Positions 39,541 through 51,677 of a stretch of DNA of 53,800 nt are shown piece after piece (within the stretch, counting starts at the first letter, position 1; the number at the start of each line of letters is the position of its first letter). The stretch is from Marinobacterium alkalitolerans (GTDB lineage Bacteria > Pseudomonadota > Gammaproteobacteria > Pseudomonadales > Balneatricaceae): contig NZ_JACVEW010000024.1 of the NCBI RefSeq assembly GCF_017776525.1, positions 1 through 53,800 on the forward strand, read 5' to 3'. Under the pieces are notes generated by a model. It was not told where the DNA came from. It saw only the letters and a program-made list of their open reading frames with translations, and did not search any database. The position numbers and the translations under genes are program-made.

Positions 39541-39996
39541 TTAAAACTGGGGAATCACATTGGCACGATCGATATAGTCAATCGGCAACAGATACTCTTC
39601 ATCATCGACAACCAGCAGAACTTCGTCACCCTCGACGCCATTCAGCAGGCCCTTGAACTTGCGGCGGCCTTCAAAAGGCACGCGTAAACGCAGCTGCACC
39701 TGATGGCCCGCATAGGCCTCAAACTGCTGCAGGGTAAAAAGGGGACGATCCACGCCGGGCGATGACACTTCCAGCGTGTATTGCTCCTGAATCGGGTCTT
39801 CCACATCCAGCACACCGCTTACCTGGTGGCTGACGCGTGCGCAATCATCGACCGTCACACCCTCGGGCCCATCGATGAAGATGCGAAGGGTGCTGTGACG
39901 CCCGGCGGAGTTGAACTCCAGCCCCCAGAGTTCGAGCTCAAGGGCGCTGATGGCCGGCTCGATCAATTCCTTAAGAGCATTTAATTTGGCTGACAC
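39541..39996 (-). CDS. rimP: Ribosome maturation factor RimP
   Basis: 30S assembly factor. 151 residues with the conserved LWGLEFNSAGRHSTLRIFIDGPEGVTVDDCARVS and YTLEVSSPGVDRPLFT blocks and the C-terminal IDYIDRANVIPQF. The start is GTG at 39996: upstream in-frame codons run through a terminator and toward the tRNA and cannot be coding. GAGG lies 11 bases before the GTG. First gene of the nusA operon. Confidence 0.95.
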   Translation of the reverse strand: MSAKLNALKELIEPAISALELELWGLEFNSAGRHSTLRIFIDGPEGVTVDDCARVSHQVSGVLDVEDPIQEQYTLEVSSPGVDRPLFTLQQFEAYAGHQVQLRLRVPFEGRRKFKGLLNGVEGDEVLLVVDDEEYLLPIDYIDRANVIPQF

Positions 39997-40028
39997 TGAC
40001 GAAGACCTCGTTGTGGCGTTGACCGAAA

Positions 40029-40057
40029 CAAAAAATGGGTCACTAAGGACCCATTTC
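40029..40057 (-). terminator. Second terminator between tRNA-fMet and rimP
   Basis: On the minus strand AAATGGGTC/GACCCATTT stem with short loop followed by a T6 run, ending about 33 bases before the rimP start codon. A small hairpin GGCA/TGCC lies just upstream at about 40063-40075. It may act as an attenuator of the nusA operon. Confidence 0.75.
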
Positions 40058-40086
40058 TGACGCGGCACTCGATGCCATTGTTTACC

Positions 40087-40120
40087 TACGAAAAAGCCCC
40101 TTGATAGGGGCTTTTTCGTA
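40087..40120 (-). terminator. Strong terminator after tRNA-fMet
   Basis: Perfect 14-bp inverted repeat TACGAAAAAGCCCC/GGGGCTTTTTCGTA with a 6-base loop and built-in T5, starting six bases after the tRNA CCA end. Confidence 0.85.
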
Positions 40121-40125
40121 AAAAG

Positions 40126-40202
<77 letters not shown>

Positions 40203-40248
40203 TCAGAAACAGGTGCATATTATACACATCACCTGATCAACTTACAAA

Positions 40249-40334
40249 TGGTGCCGAAGGCCGGACTCGAACCGGCACGAGCTAGGCTCACCACCCCCTC
40301 AAGATGGCGTGTCTACCAATTCCACCACTTCGGC
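40249..40334 (-). tRNA. tRNA-Leu (GAG)
   Basis: An 86-base class II tRNA with encoded CCA and long variable arm. Anticodon stem CCATC/GGTGG with loop TTGAGGG gives anticodon GAG. It follows secG by 7 bases, the same place as E. coli leuU. Confidence 0.96.
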
Positions 40335-40341
40335 GTATTCT

Positions 40342-40716
40342 TTACTCAGCAACCGGGATATCAGAAGCTGCCTTGTCGCCTGCCTGCTGAGTTTCCAGCG
40401 CCGGCAGTTCGTTCTCGTCAACCGGCTGAGCCGCTGACTCAATCACTTCAGCAGAAGGGATGCCAGCACCTGTGACATTTTCCGCTTTCTGCTTGGCGAA
40501 AACCGCCAGTGCAAAACTGGTCGCAAAGATACCCGCAGCGACCACTGCAGTCAAACGTCCAAGAAAACTTTTTGAACCCTGGCTGCCAAAAACCGTTTGC
40601 GATGCACCACCGCCGAAAGCCGCACCGGCTTCCGCACCCTTGCCCTGCTGCAGCAACACCAATGCAATGATGGCGACCGCAAGCAACACATGGATAATCA
40701 GGACAACGCTTTCCAT
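40342..40716 (-). CDS. secG: Preprotein translocase subunit SecG
   Basis: Small inner-membrane part of the SecYEG channel. 124 residues: helix 1 (about 4-24), the conserved LLQQGKGAEAGAAFGGGASQTVFGSQGS loop, helix 2 (about 52-72) and an acidic hydrophilic tail. Lies 12 bases after tpiA; tRNA-Leu follows 7 bases later and may be processed from the same transcript. Confidence 0.96.
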   Translation of the reverse strand: MESVVLIIHVLLAVAIIALVLLQQGKGAEAGAAFGGGASQTVFGSQGSKSFLGRLTAVVAAGIFATSFALAVFAKQKAENVTGAGIPSAEVIESAAQPVDENELPALETQQAGDKAASDIPVAE

Positions 40717-40728
40717 ATTAATACCGTC

Positions 40729-41493
40729 TTAGCTTTCGACTGCCGCCGCACGGCAGATCGCGAGAAAATCGTCAACCTTCAGGGATGCCCCACCAATGAG
40801 GCCTCCATCGATATCAGGCTGTGCAAAAAGTGAATCCGCGTTGGCCGCGTTGACGCTGCCGCCGTAAAGGATACGCACTTTATCACCCAGATCAACCTGG
40901 CACTCGTTCAATGCCTGACGCAGCACCTGATGAACTTCCTGGGCCTGATCAGGCGTTGCTGTCAGCCCGGTACCTATGGCCCAAACCGGCTCATACGCAA
41001 CTACGATGCTCGCCAGCTGATCACCTTCAAGCTGGGCCAGAGCCGCTTCAAGCTGACTCCTGACACGTGCAAGTGCCTGACCTGCTTCCCGCTCCTCCAG
41101 TGTCTCGCCAACACAGATAACCGGAACGATTCCCGATTCGACCGCCTTGGCCACCTTGAGTGCCACATCCTGATCGGACTCGCCATACAGCGAACGTCGC
41201 TCGGAGTGACCTGCAATGACCCATTCACAGCCAAAATCGGTGAGCATCTCTGCACTCACCTCTCCCGTAAAGGCACCGGATGCTTGAGTGGCAATATTCT
41301 GCGCACCCACGCCAATGGAGCTCTTCTGCAGCAGCGAGGCAGCCTGCGCAATGTATACACTGGGCGGACACACAGCTACTTCAACATCGTCTGAAAGGCA
41401 TTCGGCGCCGGATGACAGACCGTTCAGCAGCGCCTCATTGGCGGCCAAGCGACCGTTCATCTTCCAGTTCCCGATAACCAGTGCCTTACGCAT
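40729..41493 (-). CDS. tpiA: Triosephosphate isomerase
   Basis: Interconverts glyceraldehyde-3-phosphate and dihydroxyacetone phosphate. The 254-residue product starts MRKALVIGNWKMNG and has the catalytic His in VIAGHSERR and the Glu in VAYEPVWAIGTG, with the phosphate-binding YGGSVN near the end. Start ATG 41493 has AAGGGG eight bases upstream; an earlier in-frame ATG at 41520 is not supported. Confidence 0.98.
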   Translation of the reverse strand: MRKALVIGNWKMNGRLAANEALLNGLSSGAECLSDDVEVAVCPPSVYIAQAASLLQKSSIGVGAQNIATQASGAFTGEVSAEMLTDFGCEWVIAGHSERRSLYGESDQDVALKVAKAVESGIVPVICVGETLEEREAGQALARVRSQLEAALAQLEGDQLASIVVAYEPVWAIGTGLTATPDQAQEVHQVLRQALNECQVDLGDKVRILYGGSVNAANADSLFAQPDIDGGLIGGASLKVDDFLAICRAAAVES

Positions 41494-41535
41494 CGATATC
41501 CCCTTACGAAAGAGGCGCATATAGTATCGGAGTGC

Positions 41536-42888
41536 CTACTTGCTGGCAAGCTCCCCCAGCGCATTTTCTACGTTTTGCGCCAGCTGCCTACACAGGGTAT
41601 CCACTTCCCCGGCACCCTCGCCCTCAACCATCACGCGAACCACGGGTTCAGTGCCGGACGGGCGCAGCAAAACACGGCCTCGCGTACCCAGCGTCGCTTC
41701 CACATCAGAGACGGCTTCCACCACAGAAGGCTGCTGCATGACATCGACCCGAACCGGCATGGCCACGTTGATCATCTGCTGCGGCATTTTGTGCATGCCC
41801 GCCTTCAGCTCGGCCAGGCTCTGGCCGGTATCGCAGATTGCCTTGAGGATCTGCAGCGCAGCGACCAGCCCGTCACCGGTCGTGGTCAGGTTTCCGCACA
41901 CGATGTGCCCCGAGCTTTCACCGCCCAGCAGCCATTCATGCGCCTGCAGCTGCTCCAGCACATAGCGATCACCAACCTTGGCACGCACAAACGGCAGCCC
42001 CATTCGCTCCAGTGCCTGTTCCAGCCCCAGATTCGACATCAGGGTACCGACGACGCCCCCCTGCATGACACCCTGTGACTGCCAGGCGCCGGCGATGATG
42101 TAGAGAATCTCGTCACCATCAACGACCTCCCCGGCATGATCCACCAGTATCAGGCGGTCACCGTCGCCATCCAGCGCTATACCCAGATCCGCCTGTTCAG
42201 CCATCACGACTTTCTGCAGTCGCGCCGGCGCCGTTGCGCCGCAACCTTCGTTGATATTCACGCCATTAGGGGAGGAGCCGATTTCAATCACCTCGGCGCC
42301 CAGCTCTTCAAGCACTTTCGGCGCCACGTGATAGGTTGCGCCATTGGCACAGTCCAGCACCACTCGCAGCCCTTTCAGGCTAAGATTGTTGTTCAATGTG
42401 CCCTTGCAGAACTCGATATAACGCCCGGCAGCATCGTCCACTCGACGAGCCTTGCCAAGCTCGGCGGAAGGCACCGTTGTCATGGCCAGATCCATCTGTG
42501 CCTCAATGGCCTGCTCTACACTGTCCGGCAGCTTGGTTCCGTCACCGGAAAAGAACTTGATGCCATTATCGGAATACACGTTGTGAGACGCACTGATCAC
42601 AATCCCGGCATTGGCTCTGAAGGTCCGCGTCAGGTAGGCAATCGCCGGGGTCGGCATCGGACCTGTCAGCAACACATCCACGCCTGCGGCTGACAGCCCG
42701 GCTTCCAGCGCTGACTCAAACATGTACCCGGAGATGCGGGTATCCTTACCGATCAAGATCATGCTGCGGCCTTCTCGCGCAAAGACGCAGCCGGCAGCCC
42801 AGCCCAGTTTCAACACGAAGTCCGGGGTAATGGGGAACTGCCCCACTTCGCCACGAATGCCATCGGTTCCAAAAAATTTCCTGCTCAC
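41536..42888 (-). CDS. glmM: Phosphoglucosamine mutase
   Basis: Converts glucosamine-6-phosphate to the 1-phosphate for UDP-GlcNAc, feeding murein and LPS. The 450-residue product begins with [14 protein letters not shown], carries the phosphoserine Ser101 in ISASHN (followed by VYSDNG rather than the usual PYYDNG), the metal-binding DGDGDR loop and the C-terminal [15 protein letters not shown] phosphate site. Its start overlaps folP by four bases (ATGA). Confidence 0.97.
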   Translation of the reverse strand: MSRKFFGTDGIRGEVGQFPITPDFVLKLGWAAGCVFAREGRSMILIGKDTRISGYMFESALEAGLSAAGVDVLLTGPMPTPAIAYLTRTFRANAGIVISASHNVYSDNGIKFFSGDGTKLPDSVEQAIEAQMDLAMTTVPSAELGKARRVDDAAGRYIEFCKGTLNNNLSLKGLRVVLDCANGATYHVAPKVLEELGAEVIEIGSSPNGVNINEGCGATAPARLQKVVMAEQADLGIALDGDGDRLILVDHAGEVVDGDEILYIIAGAWQSQGVMQGGVVGTLMSNLGLEQALERMGLPFVRAKVGDRYVLEQLQAHEWLLGGESSGHIVCGNLTTTGDGLVAALQILKAICDTGQSLAELKAGMHKMPQQMINVAMPVRVDVMQQPSVVEAVSDVEATLGTRGRVLLRPSGTEPVVRVMVEGEGAGEVDTLCRQLAQNVENALGELASK

Positions 42889-43757
42889 TGTGTCTGCTCC
42901 ATCTGCACCCCTTCCTCGAGTACCGCTTCCGTCATGCGAACCGCATCTACCGTTGCGGCCACGTCATGTACGCGAATCACTTTGGCCCCCTTGGTGGTGG
43001 CCAGCACTGCCGTTGCCAGACTGCCATACAGGCGCTCATCAACCGGACGGTTCAGTGCCAGTCCGATCATGGACTTGCGGGATGTTCCCACCAGCAGCGG
43101 CAGTTCGAGTATATGCAATTGCTCCAAACGATTCAGCAACTGCAGATTATGCTCCAGCGTCTTGCCGAACCCGAAACCGGGGTCCAGCAGAATGCGCTCG
43201 TCCGCGATCCCTGCGTTACGACAACGTTCAACCTGATGCTTCAGAAAGCCTGTGACCTCATCAACCACATCGCGGTATTCCGGGTTTTGCTGCATATCGG
43301 CCGGGCTCTGACCCTGCATGTGCATGGTGCAAATGGCCAGTTCCGTTGCAGCCGCCACCTCCAGTGTCCCGGGACGCGAAAATGCCCTGACATCATTCAA
43401 CAGGTGCGCACCCGCATCGGCGGCCGCCTGCATCACTTCAGGCGCACTGGTATCCACCGAGATCACCACATCCAGCTCGCGTGCAACCGCTTCTACAACG
43501 GGGACAACACGCGCCAACTCCTCCTCCAGCGGGACCGGCGTGGCCCCCGGCCGGGTTGACTCACCCCCGATATCGATAATGCTCGCACCTTCTTTCACCA
43601 GCTGCTCAGCCTTTCTCAGCGCTTGCGCAACTGACAGGCTTCGGTCCTCATATACACTCCCCCCATCGGAGAAAGAATCCGGGGTTACGTTCAGGATGCC
43701 CATGACCTGTACACGTTTCAGGTCCAGCGAACGCTCTGCACACTTCAGTACTGCCAT
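42885..43757 (-). CDS. folP: Dihydropteroate synthase
   Basis: Joins p-aminobenzoate to the pterin diphosphate made by FolK; the sulfonamide target. The 290-residue TIM-barrel shows [16 protein letters not shown] near residue 19, [15 protein letters not shown] near 61 and the RVHDVA strand at the C-terminus. Coupled to glmM by the ATGA overlap. A terminator separates it from ftsH. Confidence 0.97.
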   Translation of the reverse strand: MAVLKCAERSLDLKRVQVMGILNVTPDSFSDGGSVYEDRSLSVAQALRKAEQLVKEGASIIDIGGESTRPGATPVPLEEELARVVPVVEAVARELDVVISVDTSAPEVMQAAADAGAHLLNDVRAFSRPGTLEVAAATELAICTMHMQGQSPADMQQNPEYRDVVDEVTGFLKHQVERCRNAGIADERILLDPGFGFGKTLEHNLQLLNRLEQLHILELPLLVGTSRKSMIGLALNRPVDERLYGSLATAVLATTKGAKVIRVHDVAATVDAVRMTEAVLEEGVQMEQTQ

Positions 43758-43798
43758 TATTTCTACCTCTTAACTGCCTGCACGCAGCCGAAAACACA

Positions 43799-43822
43799 AA
43801 AGCCGGCACACTGGCCGGCTTT
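43799..43822 (-). terminator. Terminator after ftsH
   Basis: Stem AAAGCCGGC/GCCGGCTTT with a 6-base loop in the 86-base gap between ftsH and folP; followed on the minus strand by TGTG after four T. Probably partial, so folP-glmM may be read from both ftsH and a local promoter. Confidence 0.65.
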
Positions 43823-43843
43823 CGAACAAGACGAGCGCCGCAA

Positions 43844-45859
43844 TCAGCGGTCGCCGTCCGGCTTTTTCCACGGGTTGTCAGATGCCTGATCCTCGGCATC
43901 TTCACCGGAGCTCTCTCCGGCTTCATCACCTGCAGGTTCATCAACCTCGGGCATGTCATCATCGTCACGTGACTGCTGCTTCATCTCTTCAACATCACGC
44001 TCAGCCTGATCGGCACGCTCCTGGGCTTCAACCCAGCCATCCGGCGGGGTTACATCCTTGCGCGCCATGAGCTGGTCGAGCTGCTCGGCACCAATGGTTT
44101 CATACTTCATCAGTGCTTCAGCCATGGAATCCAGAATATCGCGATTGTCATGCAGGATCTGAGAAGCTCTCTGGTAGCACTCGTCTATGATCCGTTTCAC
44201 TTCTGCATCGATGCGCTTCTGGGTTTCTTCCGACATGGGCTTGGCGCCCTGCCCCATGCCACGACCAAAGGGATCATCATCCTCTTCGCCATACAGCAGC
44301 GGCCCCAGATCATCACTCAGACCCCACTTGGTCACCATGTTACGTGCCAGTGTGGTGGCCTTCTGGATGTCGTTGGACGCACCGGTCGTGACACCCTCTT
44401 TACCCAGGGTCATCTCTTCGGCCAGACGTCCGCCGTACAGCGAACAGATCTGGGAGATAATCCACTGACGGCTGTGACTGTAACGGTCTTCCTCCGGCAG
44501 GAACATGGTCACACCCAGTGCACGACCACGCGGAATAATGGATACCTTGTAGACCGGATCATGCTCCGGCATCAGGCGACCGATAATCGCGTGGCCAGAC
44601 TCGTGGTATGCCGTATTCAGACGTTCCTTGTAGGACATCACCATGGACTTGCGCTCGGCACCCATCATGATCTTGTCCTTGGCCTGCTCGAACTGCTCCA
44701 TGCTGACAGTGCGACGGTTGTTACGGGCAGCAAAGAGTGCTGCCTCGTTGACCAGGTTGGCCAGGTCGGCACCCGAGAAGCCGGGCGTGCCGCGTGCAAT
44801 CAATTCCGGCTTAACATCGTCGCCCAGAGGCACCTTGCGCATGTGCACTTTCAGGATCTGCTCACGGCCACGGATATCCGGCAGGCCTACATGCACCTGA
44901 CGGTCAAAACGGCCCGGACGCAGCAGTGCCGGGTCCAGCACGTCAGGACGGTTGGTCGCGGCAATTACGATAATGCCTTCAGTACCTTCGAAACCGTCCA
45001 TTTCCACCAGCAACTGGTTCAACGTCTGTTCACGCTCGTCGTTACCGCCGCCCATGCCAACGCCACGGTGGCGACCAACCGCATCGATCTCGTCAATGAA
45101 GATGATGCAGGGGGCATGCTTCTTGGCCTGATCAAACATGTCTCGCACACGGGAAGCACCGACACCCACGAACATCTCGACAAAGTCGGAACCCGAGATG
45201 CTGAAGAAAGGCACCCGTGCTTCACCGGCAATCGCCTTCGCCAGGAGAGTCTTACCTGTACCGGGAGAGCCTGCCATCAGCACACCACGCGGGATATGAC
45301 CGCCAAGGCGCTGGAACTTGCCGGGATCACGCAGATAATCCACCAGCTCTTTCACTTCTTCCTTGGCTTCTTCAACACCTGCCACATCGTCAAACGTGGT
45401 CTTCACCTGGTCTTCGCTCATCATGCGCGCCTTGGACTTGCCGAAGGACATGGGGCCGCCCTTGCCGCCGCCACCGCCCTGCATCTGGCGCATGAAGAAC
45501 ATGAAAACAGCAATAATCACGAGGATCGGGAAGGAAGCCACCAGCAACTGTGTCCAGATACTCTGGCGCTCCGGCTGTTTGCCCTCGATCACGACGTTGT
45601 TCTCGAGCAAATCATCAATCAGCTTGGGGTCCTGCACAGCCGGGCGCACGGTTTCAAAGCGCTCACCGTTGCTGCGCTGACCAATAATGTCATAACCATC
45701 AATGGTCACTTTGGACACGCGGCCACTCTGCACCTCGGCCACGAAATCGGAGTAGCTCAGCTTGCTCCCTTCCTGTTCGGCACTGAAATTGTTGAAGACC
45801 GTGAGCAGCACCGCTGCGATCACCAGCCACAACACCAGATTTTTTGCCATATCGTTCAA
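43844..45859 (-). CDS. ftsH: ATP-dependent zinc metalloprotease FtsH
   Basis: Membrane-bound AAA+ protease that controls LpxC, sigma-32 and damaged membrane proteins. 671 residues: helix 1 (about 6-24), periplasmic domain, helix 2 (about 105-123), AAA+ module with [13 protein letters not shown] near 200 and the second region of homology, zinc protease with HESGH near 422, and an acidic C-terminal tail longer than in E. coli. The start is TTG at 45859, five bases after GGTGG; ATG 45850 (MAKNLVLW) is the alternative. The usual upstream partner rlmE is absent. Confidence 0.96.
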   Translation of the reverse strand: MNDMAKNLVLWLVIAAVLLTVFNNFSAEQEGSKLSYSDFVAEVQSGRVSKVTIDGYDIIGQRSNGERFETVRPAVQDPKLIDDLLENNVVIEGKQPERQSIWTQLLVASFPILVIIAVFMFFMRQMQGGGGGKGGPMSFGKSKARMMSEDQVKTTFDDVAGVEEAKEEVKELVDYLRDPGKFQRLGGHIPRGVLMAGSPGTGKTLLAKAIAGEARVPFFSISGSDFVEMFVGVGASRVRDMFDQAKKHAPCIIFIDEIDAVGRHRGVGMGGGNDEREQTLNQLLVEMDGFEGTEGIIVIAATNRPDVLDPALLRPGRFDRQVHVGLPDIRGREQILKVHMRKVPLGDDVKPELIARGTPGFSGADLANLVNEAALFAARNNRRTVSMEQFEQAKDKIMMGAERKSMVMSYKERLNTAYHESGHAIIGRLMPEHDPVYKVSIIPRGRALGVTMFLPEEDRYSHSRQWIISQICSLYGGRLAEEMTLGKEGVTTGASNDIQKATTLARNMVTKWGLSDDLGPLLYGEEDDDPFGRGMGQGAKPMSEETQKRIDAEVKRIIDECYQRASQILHDNRDILDSMAEALMKYETIGAEQLDQLMARKDVTPPDGWVEAQERADQAERDVEEMKQQSRDDDDMPEVDEPAGDEAGESSGEDAEDQASDNPWKKPDGDR

Positions 45860-46002
45860 TGGACCACCCTCTGTTCACTCAATTCTGTCGGCCGTTGCTG
45901 ATTGCCACTGTTACTGAATCAGCACCGCTTCGCAACCTTTTCTACTTATACGGCCCTGGGGGCATTTCCGAGCAAACCCGCTGCTCAACCCTGACCTTGT
46001 TT

Positions 46003-46042
46003 GATTGGCGCCATGGAAAAATGTTCCATCATGCCGCCAATC
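46003..46042. repeat. 40-bp interrupted palindrome between ftsH and yhbY
   Basis: GATTGGCG (46003-46010) pairs with CGCCAATC (46035-46042) and inner ATGGAA (46013-46018) with TTCCAT (46024-46029). It lies in the divergent 292-base gap, which otherwise holds no frame. It could be an operator, an RNA hairpin in one of the leaders, or a relic of a repeat. Confidence 0.55.
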
Positions 46043-46151
46043 AGTATCTCTTATTGACCCACCTGCTACTCAGCTCATGCCGACTCAGGTAAAATGGTAC
46101 TTTATTTGATCAACGGGGCACTGCCCCCACCAAGAGGCACCATATTCTAGT

Positions 46152-46454
46152 ATGAGCTTGACGGCTGAGCAAAAGAAGCATCTTCGCACCCTGGGCCACA
46201 AACTGAACCCGATCGTCATGGTTGCGGGTAACGGTCTGTCCGAGAACATCCAGCTCGAGGTCGATCGCGCACTGGAAGATCACGAGTTGATCAAAGTGAA
46301 GTTTGCCGTTGGCGACCGCACCCTGAAGCGTCAGCTGATCCGTGAACTGTGCGACATTGTCGAAGCACAGCTGGTTCAGGAGATTGGCAACATCGCACTG
46401 CTGTATCGCAAGGCGCAGGAGCCCAACCCCAAACTCTCCAACCTGCTGCGCTGA
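46152..46454 (+). CDS. yhbY: CRM-domain RNA-binding protein YhbY
   Basis: Small ribosome-assembly factor that binds pre-50S particles. The 100-residue protein is a single CRM domain: LTAEQKKHLRTLGHKLNPIVMVAGNGLSENIQLEVDRAL, with the GNxG loop intact. Transcribed toward greA, and divergent from ftsH, as usual in pseudomonads. Confidence 0.94.
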   Translation: MSLTAEQKKHLRTLGHKLNPIVMVAGNGLSENIQLEVDRALEDHELIKVKFAVGDRTLKRQLIRELCDIVEAQLVQEIGNIALLYRKAQEPNPKLSNLLR

Positions 46455-46487
46455 TACTCGCTCAACTGGCTGTATCGCTGCAGGCAT

Positions 46488-46520
46488 AAAAAAACCGCTG
46501 GCATTGCCAGCGGTTTTTTT
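46488..46520. terminator. Bidirectional terminator between yhbY and greA
   Basis: Perfect 15-bp inverted repeat with A7/T8 flanks around ACCGCTGGC/GCCAGCGGT and a 3-base loop; efficient in both directions. Confidence 0.9.
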
Positions 46521-46534
46521 TGTGGCCGGACGGG

Positions 46535-47007
46535 TCAGATATGCGCCACCTCAGCCACTTCGTACTCAATCATGCCGGAAGGGGTCTGGACCGCAGCCAC
46601 ATCACCCTCTTCCTTGCCGACCAGAGCACGGGCAATCGGTGAATTGACCGAGATCTTGCCCTTTTTGATGTCTGCCTCATCGTCACCGACGATCTGGTAA
46701 CGGACCTCTTCATCGGTTTCGACATTGATCAGATCAACGGTGCAGCCGAAGATCACCTTTCCGCTGTGCGGGATCTCCGTTACATCAATGACCTGAGCCT
46801 GAGACAGCTTGTACTCCAGCTCACGGATACGCCCTTCAATGAATCCCTGCTGCTCACGCGCAGCGTGGTATTCGGCATTTTCCTTAAGGTCGCCGTGCTC
46901 ACGCGCTTCAGCGATGGCGGCGATGACCTCAGGCCGCTGTACGGACTTGAGGTCACTCAGCTCCTCACGCAGTGCCTTTTCGCCGGCAACCGTCATGGGT
47001 ACACGCT

Positions 47008-47011
<4 letters not shown>
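46535..47011 (-). CDS. greA: Transcription elongation factor GreA
   Basis: Rescues backtracked RNA polymerase by stimulating transcript cleavage. 158 residues: N-terminal coiled coil (about 1-75) with the acidic tip and [20 protein letters not shown], then the FKBP-like C-terminal domain with [14 protein letters not shown]. The ATG overlaps the carB stop by four bases, so greA is translationally coupled to carAB. Confidence 0.97.
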
Positions 47012-50232
<3,221 letters not shown>

Positions 50233-50280
50233 CTGTCTTAACCGGTCGTCTCTATTGCTATCACGGGTTCACAGTCAGGC

Positions 50281-51420
50281 TCAGGCCTGCTTGCGGGCTT
50301 TGATCTGTTCGATGAATCGGTCGAACAGCGGCGCCACATCGTGCGGACCCGGGCTGGCTTCAGGGTGACCCTGGAAGCTGAAGGCCGGGCAGTCAGTGCG
50401 TTCGATCCCCTGCAGGGAACCGTCGAACAGTGACTTGTGCGTCGCACGCAGGTTGGCCGGCAGAGACGTTTCATCCACTGCAAAGCCGTGGTTCTGGCTG
50501 GTGATCATCACATGGGTGCTGTCCAGATCCTGAACCGGATGGTTGGCCCCGTGATGGCCGAATTTCATCTTCACGGTACGGGCACCGGAGGCCAGTGCCA
50601 GCAGCTGGTGTCCCAGGCAGATACCGAAAACCGGCACCTGAGTGTCCAGAATTTCACGAATGGCGGTAATAGCGTAATCACAGGGCTCGGGGTCACCCGG
50701 TCCATTCGACAGGAACACACCATCCGGATTCATCGCCAGCACATCAGCAGCGGGAGTCTGTGCAGGCACAACGGTCAGGCGACAGCCACGCTCGACCAGC
50801 ATACGCAGGATGTTGTGTTTGACACCAAAATCATAGGCGACCACGTGGTAAGGCAGTTCGGCATCAGCTTTATCCTGATGCCCTTCACCCAGTGCCCAGG
50901 TGCTGGAGCGCCATTCGTACTGTTCGCTCACGCTGGCTTCTTTTGCCAGGTCCATGCCTTTCAGGCCTGGGAACGCTCGGGCTGAGGCCAGCGCCTTCTC
51001 TTCATCAATCGCATCACCCGCCAGGATACAGCCGTTTTGCGCACCTTTCTCACGCAGAATACGGGTCAGGCGACGTGTATCGATATCGGCGATGCCCACG
51101 ATGTTGTTGTCTTTCAGGTAGGCATCCAGCGTCTGCTCACTGCGGAAGTTGCTGGCCAGCAGGGGCAGGTCACGGATAACAAGACCGGCCGCCCAAGTGC
51201 GGTCCGATTCCTGGTCTTCCTGGTTCACACCGGTGTTGCCGATATGCGGATAGGTCAGGGTCACAATCTGGCGAGAATAGGAAGGATCTGTCAGGATCTC
51301 CTGGTATCCGGTCATGGAAGTGTTGAAAACCACTTCGCCGCTGGATTCACCATCAGCGCCAATTGCTACCCCCCTGAAAATACTGCCGTCTTCAAGGGCT
51401 AGAATGGCTGGTCGCGTCAA
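50281..51420 (-). CDS. carA: Carbamoyl-phosphate synthase small subunit
   Basis: Glutaminase subunit supplying ammonia to CarB. The 379-residue protein has the CarA N-terminal domain ([25 protein letters not shown]) and a class I glutaminase domain with the nucleophile Cys in [13 protein letters not shown] and the His-x-Glu in GHPEAS. The start is TTG at 51420, six bases after GGAGG; no ATG fits. The TTG overlaps the stop of a 26-codon leader frame, and an attenuator-like hairpin lies upstream. Confidence 0.97.
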   Translation of the reverse strand: MTRPAILALEDGSIFRGVAIGADGESSGEVVFNTSMTGYQEILTDPSYSRQIVTLTYPHIGNTGVNQEDQESDRTWAAGLVIRDLPLLASNFRSEQTLDAYLKDNNIVGIADIDTRRLTRILREKGAQNGCILAGDAIDEEKALASARAFPGLKGMDLAKEASVSEQYEWRSSTWALGEGHQDKADAELPYHVVAYDFGVKHNILRMLVERGCRLTVVPAQTPAADVLAMNPDGVFLSNGPGDPEPCDYAITAIREILDTQVPVFGICLGHQLLALASGARTVKMKFGHHGANHPVQDLDSTHVMITSQNHGFAVDETSLPANLRATHKSLFDGSLQGIERTDCPAFSFQGHPEASPGPHDVAPLFDRFIEQIKARKQA

Positions 51421-51497
51421 TTGAAACCTCCCCGCGTATGCGCTGCTTCATCTGGACAATTTGGATAGTATACGTGCAAAAAAGCGAGGCAAAACAT
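51417..51497 (-). CDS. Candidate carA leader peptide
   Basis: A 26-codon frame from ATG 51497 to a TGA at 51417-51419 that overlaps the carA TTG start by two bases. GAGG lies eight bases before the ATG, inside the 5' arm of the terminator hairpin 51480-51515. The peptide begins [12 protein letters not shown] and has no run of arginine codons. If translated, ribosome entry would open the hairpin, and termination at the stop would deliver ribosomes to carA. Reality of the peptide is inferred. Confidence 0.5.
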   Translation of the reverse strand: MFCLAFLHVYYPNCPDEAAHTRGGFN

Positions 51498-51515
51498 AAT
51501 GCTTACCTCGCTTTT
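51478..51515 (-). terminator. Attenuator hairpin in the carA leader
   Basis: On the minus strand a 10-bp stem AAAAGCGAGG/CCTCGCTTTT (51506-51515 with 51480-51489) with a 16-base loop, followed by TTTTTTG. It lies between the carA promoter and gene. A second perfect hairpin CCTGCA-GCAAG-TGCAGG (51535-51551) precedes it in the RNA. Confidence 0.75.
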
Positions 51516-51562
51516 AAAAACTGGCTGTTTGTGTCCTGCACTTGCTGCAGGTAAACGGCCGT

Positions 51563-51568
51563 ATTTTA
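51563..51568 (-). promoter_or_regulatory. Probable -10 of the carA promoter
   Basis: TAAAAT on the minus strand at 51563-51568, with a start near 51556 giving a leader of about 135 bases. No strong -35 box is seen 16-18 bases upstream, so activation or a second promoter is possible. Confidence 0.45.
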
Positions 51569-51677
51569 GACCATCCCGCCTGCCGCGTCTATTGGCTTTG
51601 TTCTGCGTCAATGTCACGGCCACGTCACAAAAAGTTAATACACTGCCGCGCATCGTAAACCTCCAGTTGGGATCCTC

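Noticed and set aside
44150..45901. Long plus-strand frame opposite ftsH (and similar ones opposite carB and argC)
   Set aside because: These mirror the coding genes exactly and show no ribosome site or domain.
45900..45990. A heat-shock (sigma-32) promoter for ftsH
   Set aside because: TTGAGC and CCCCC occur on the minus strand but the spacing is about 20 bases, too long for a convincing call.
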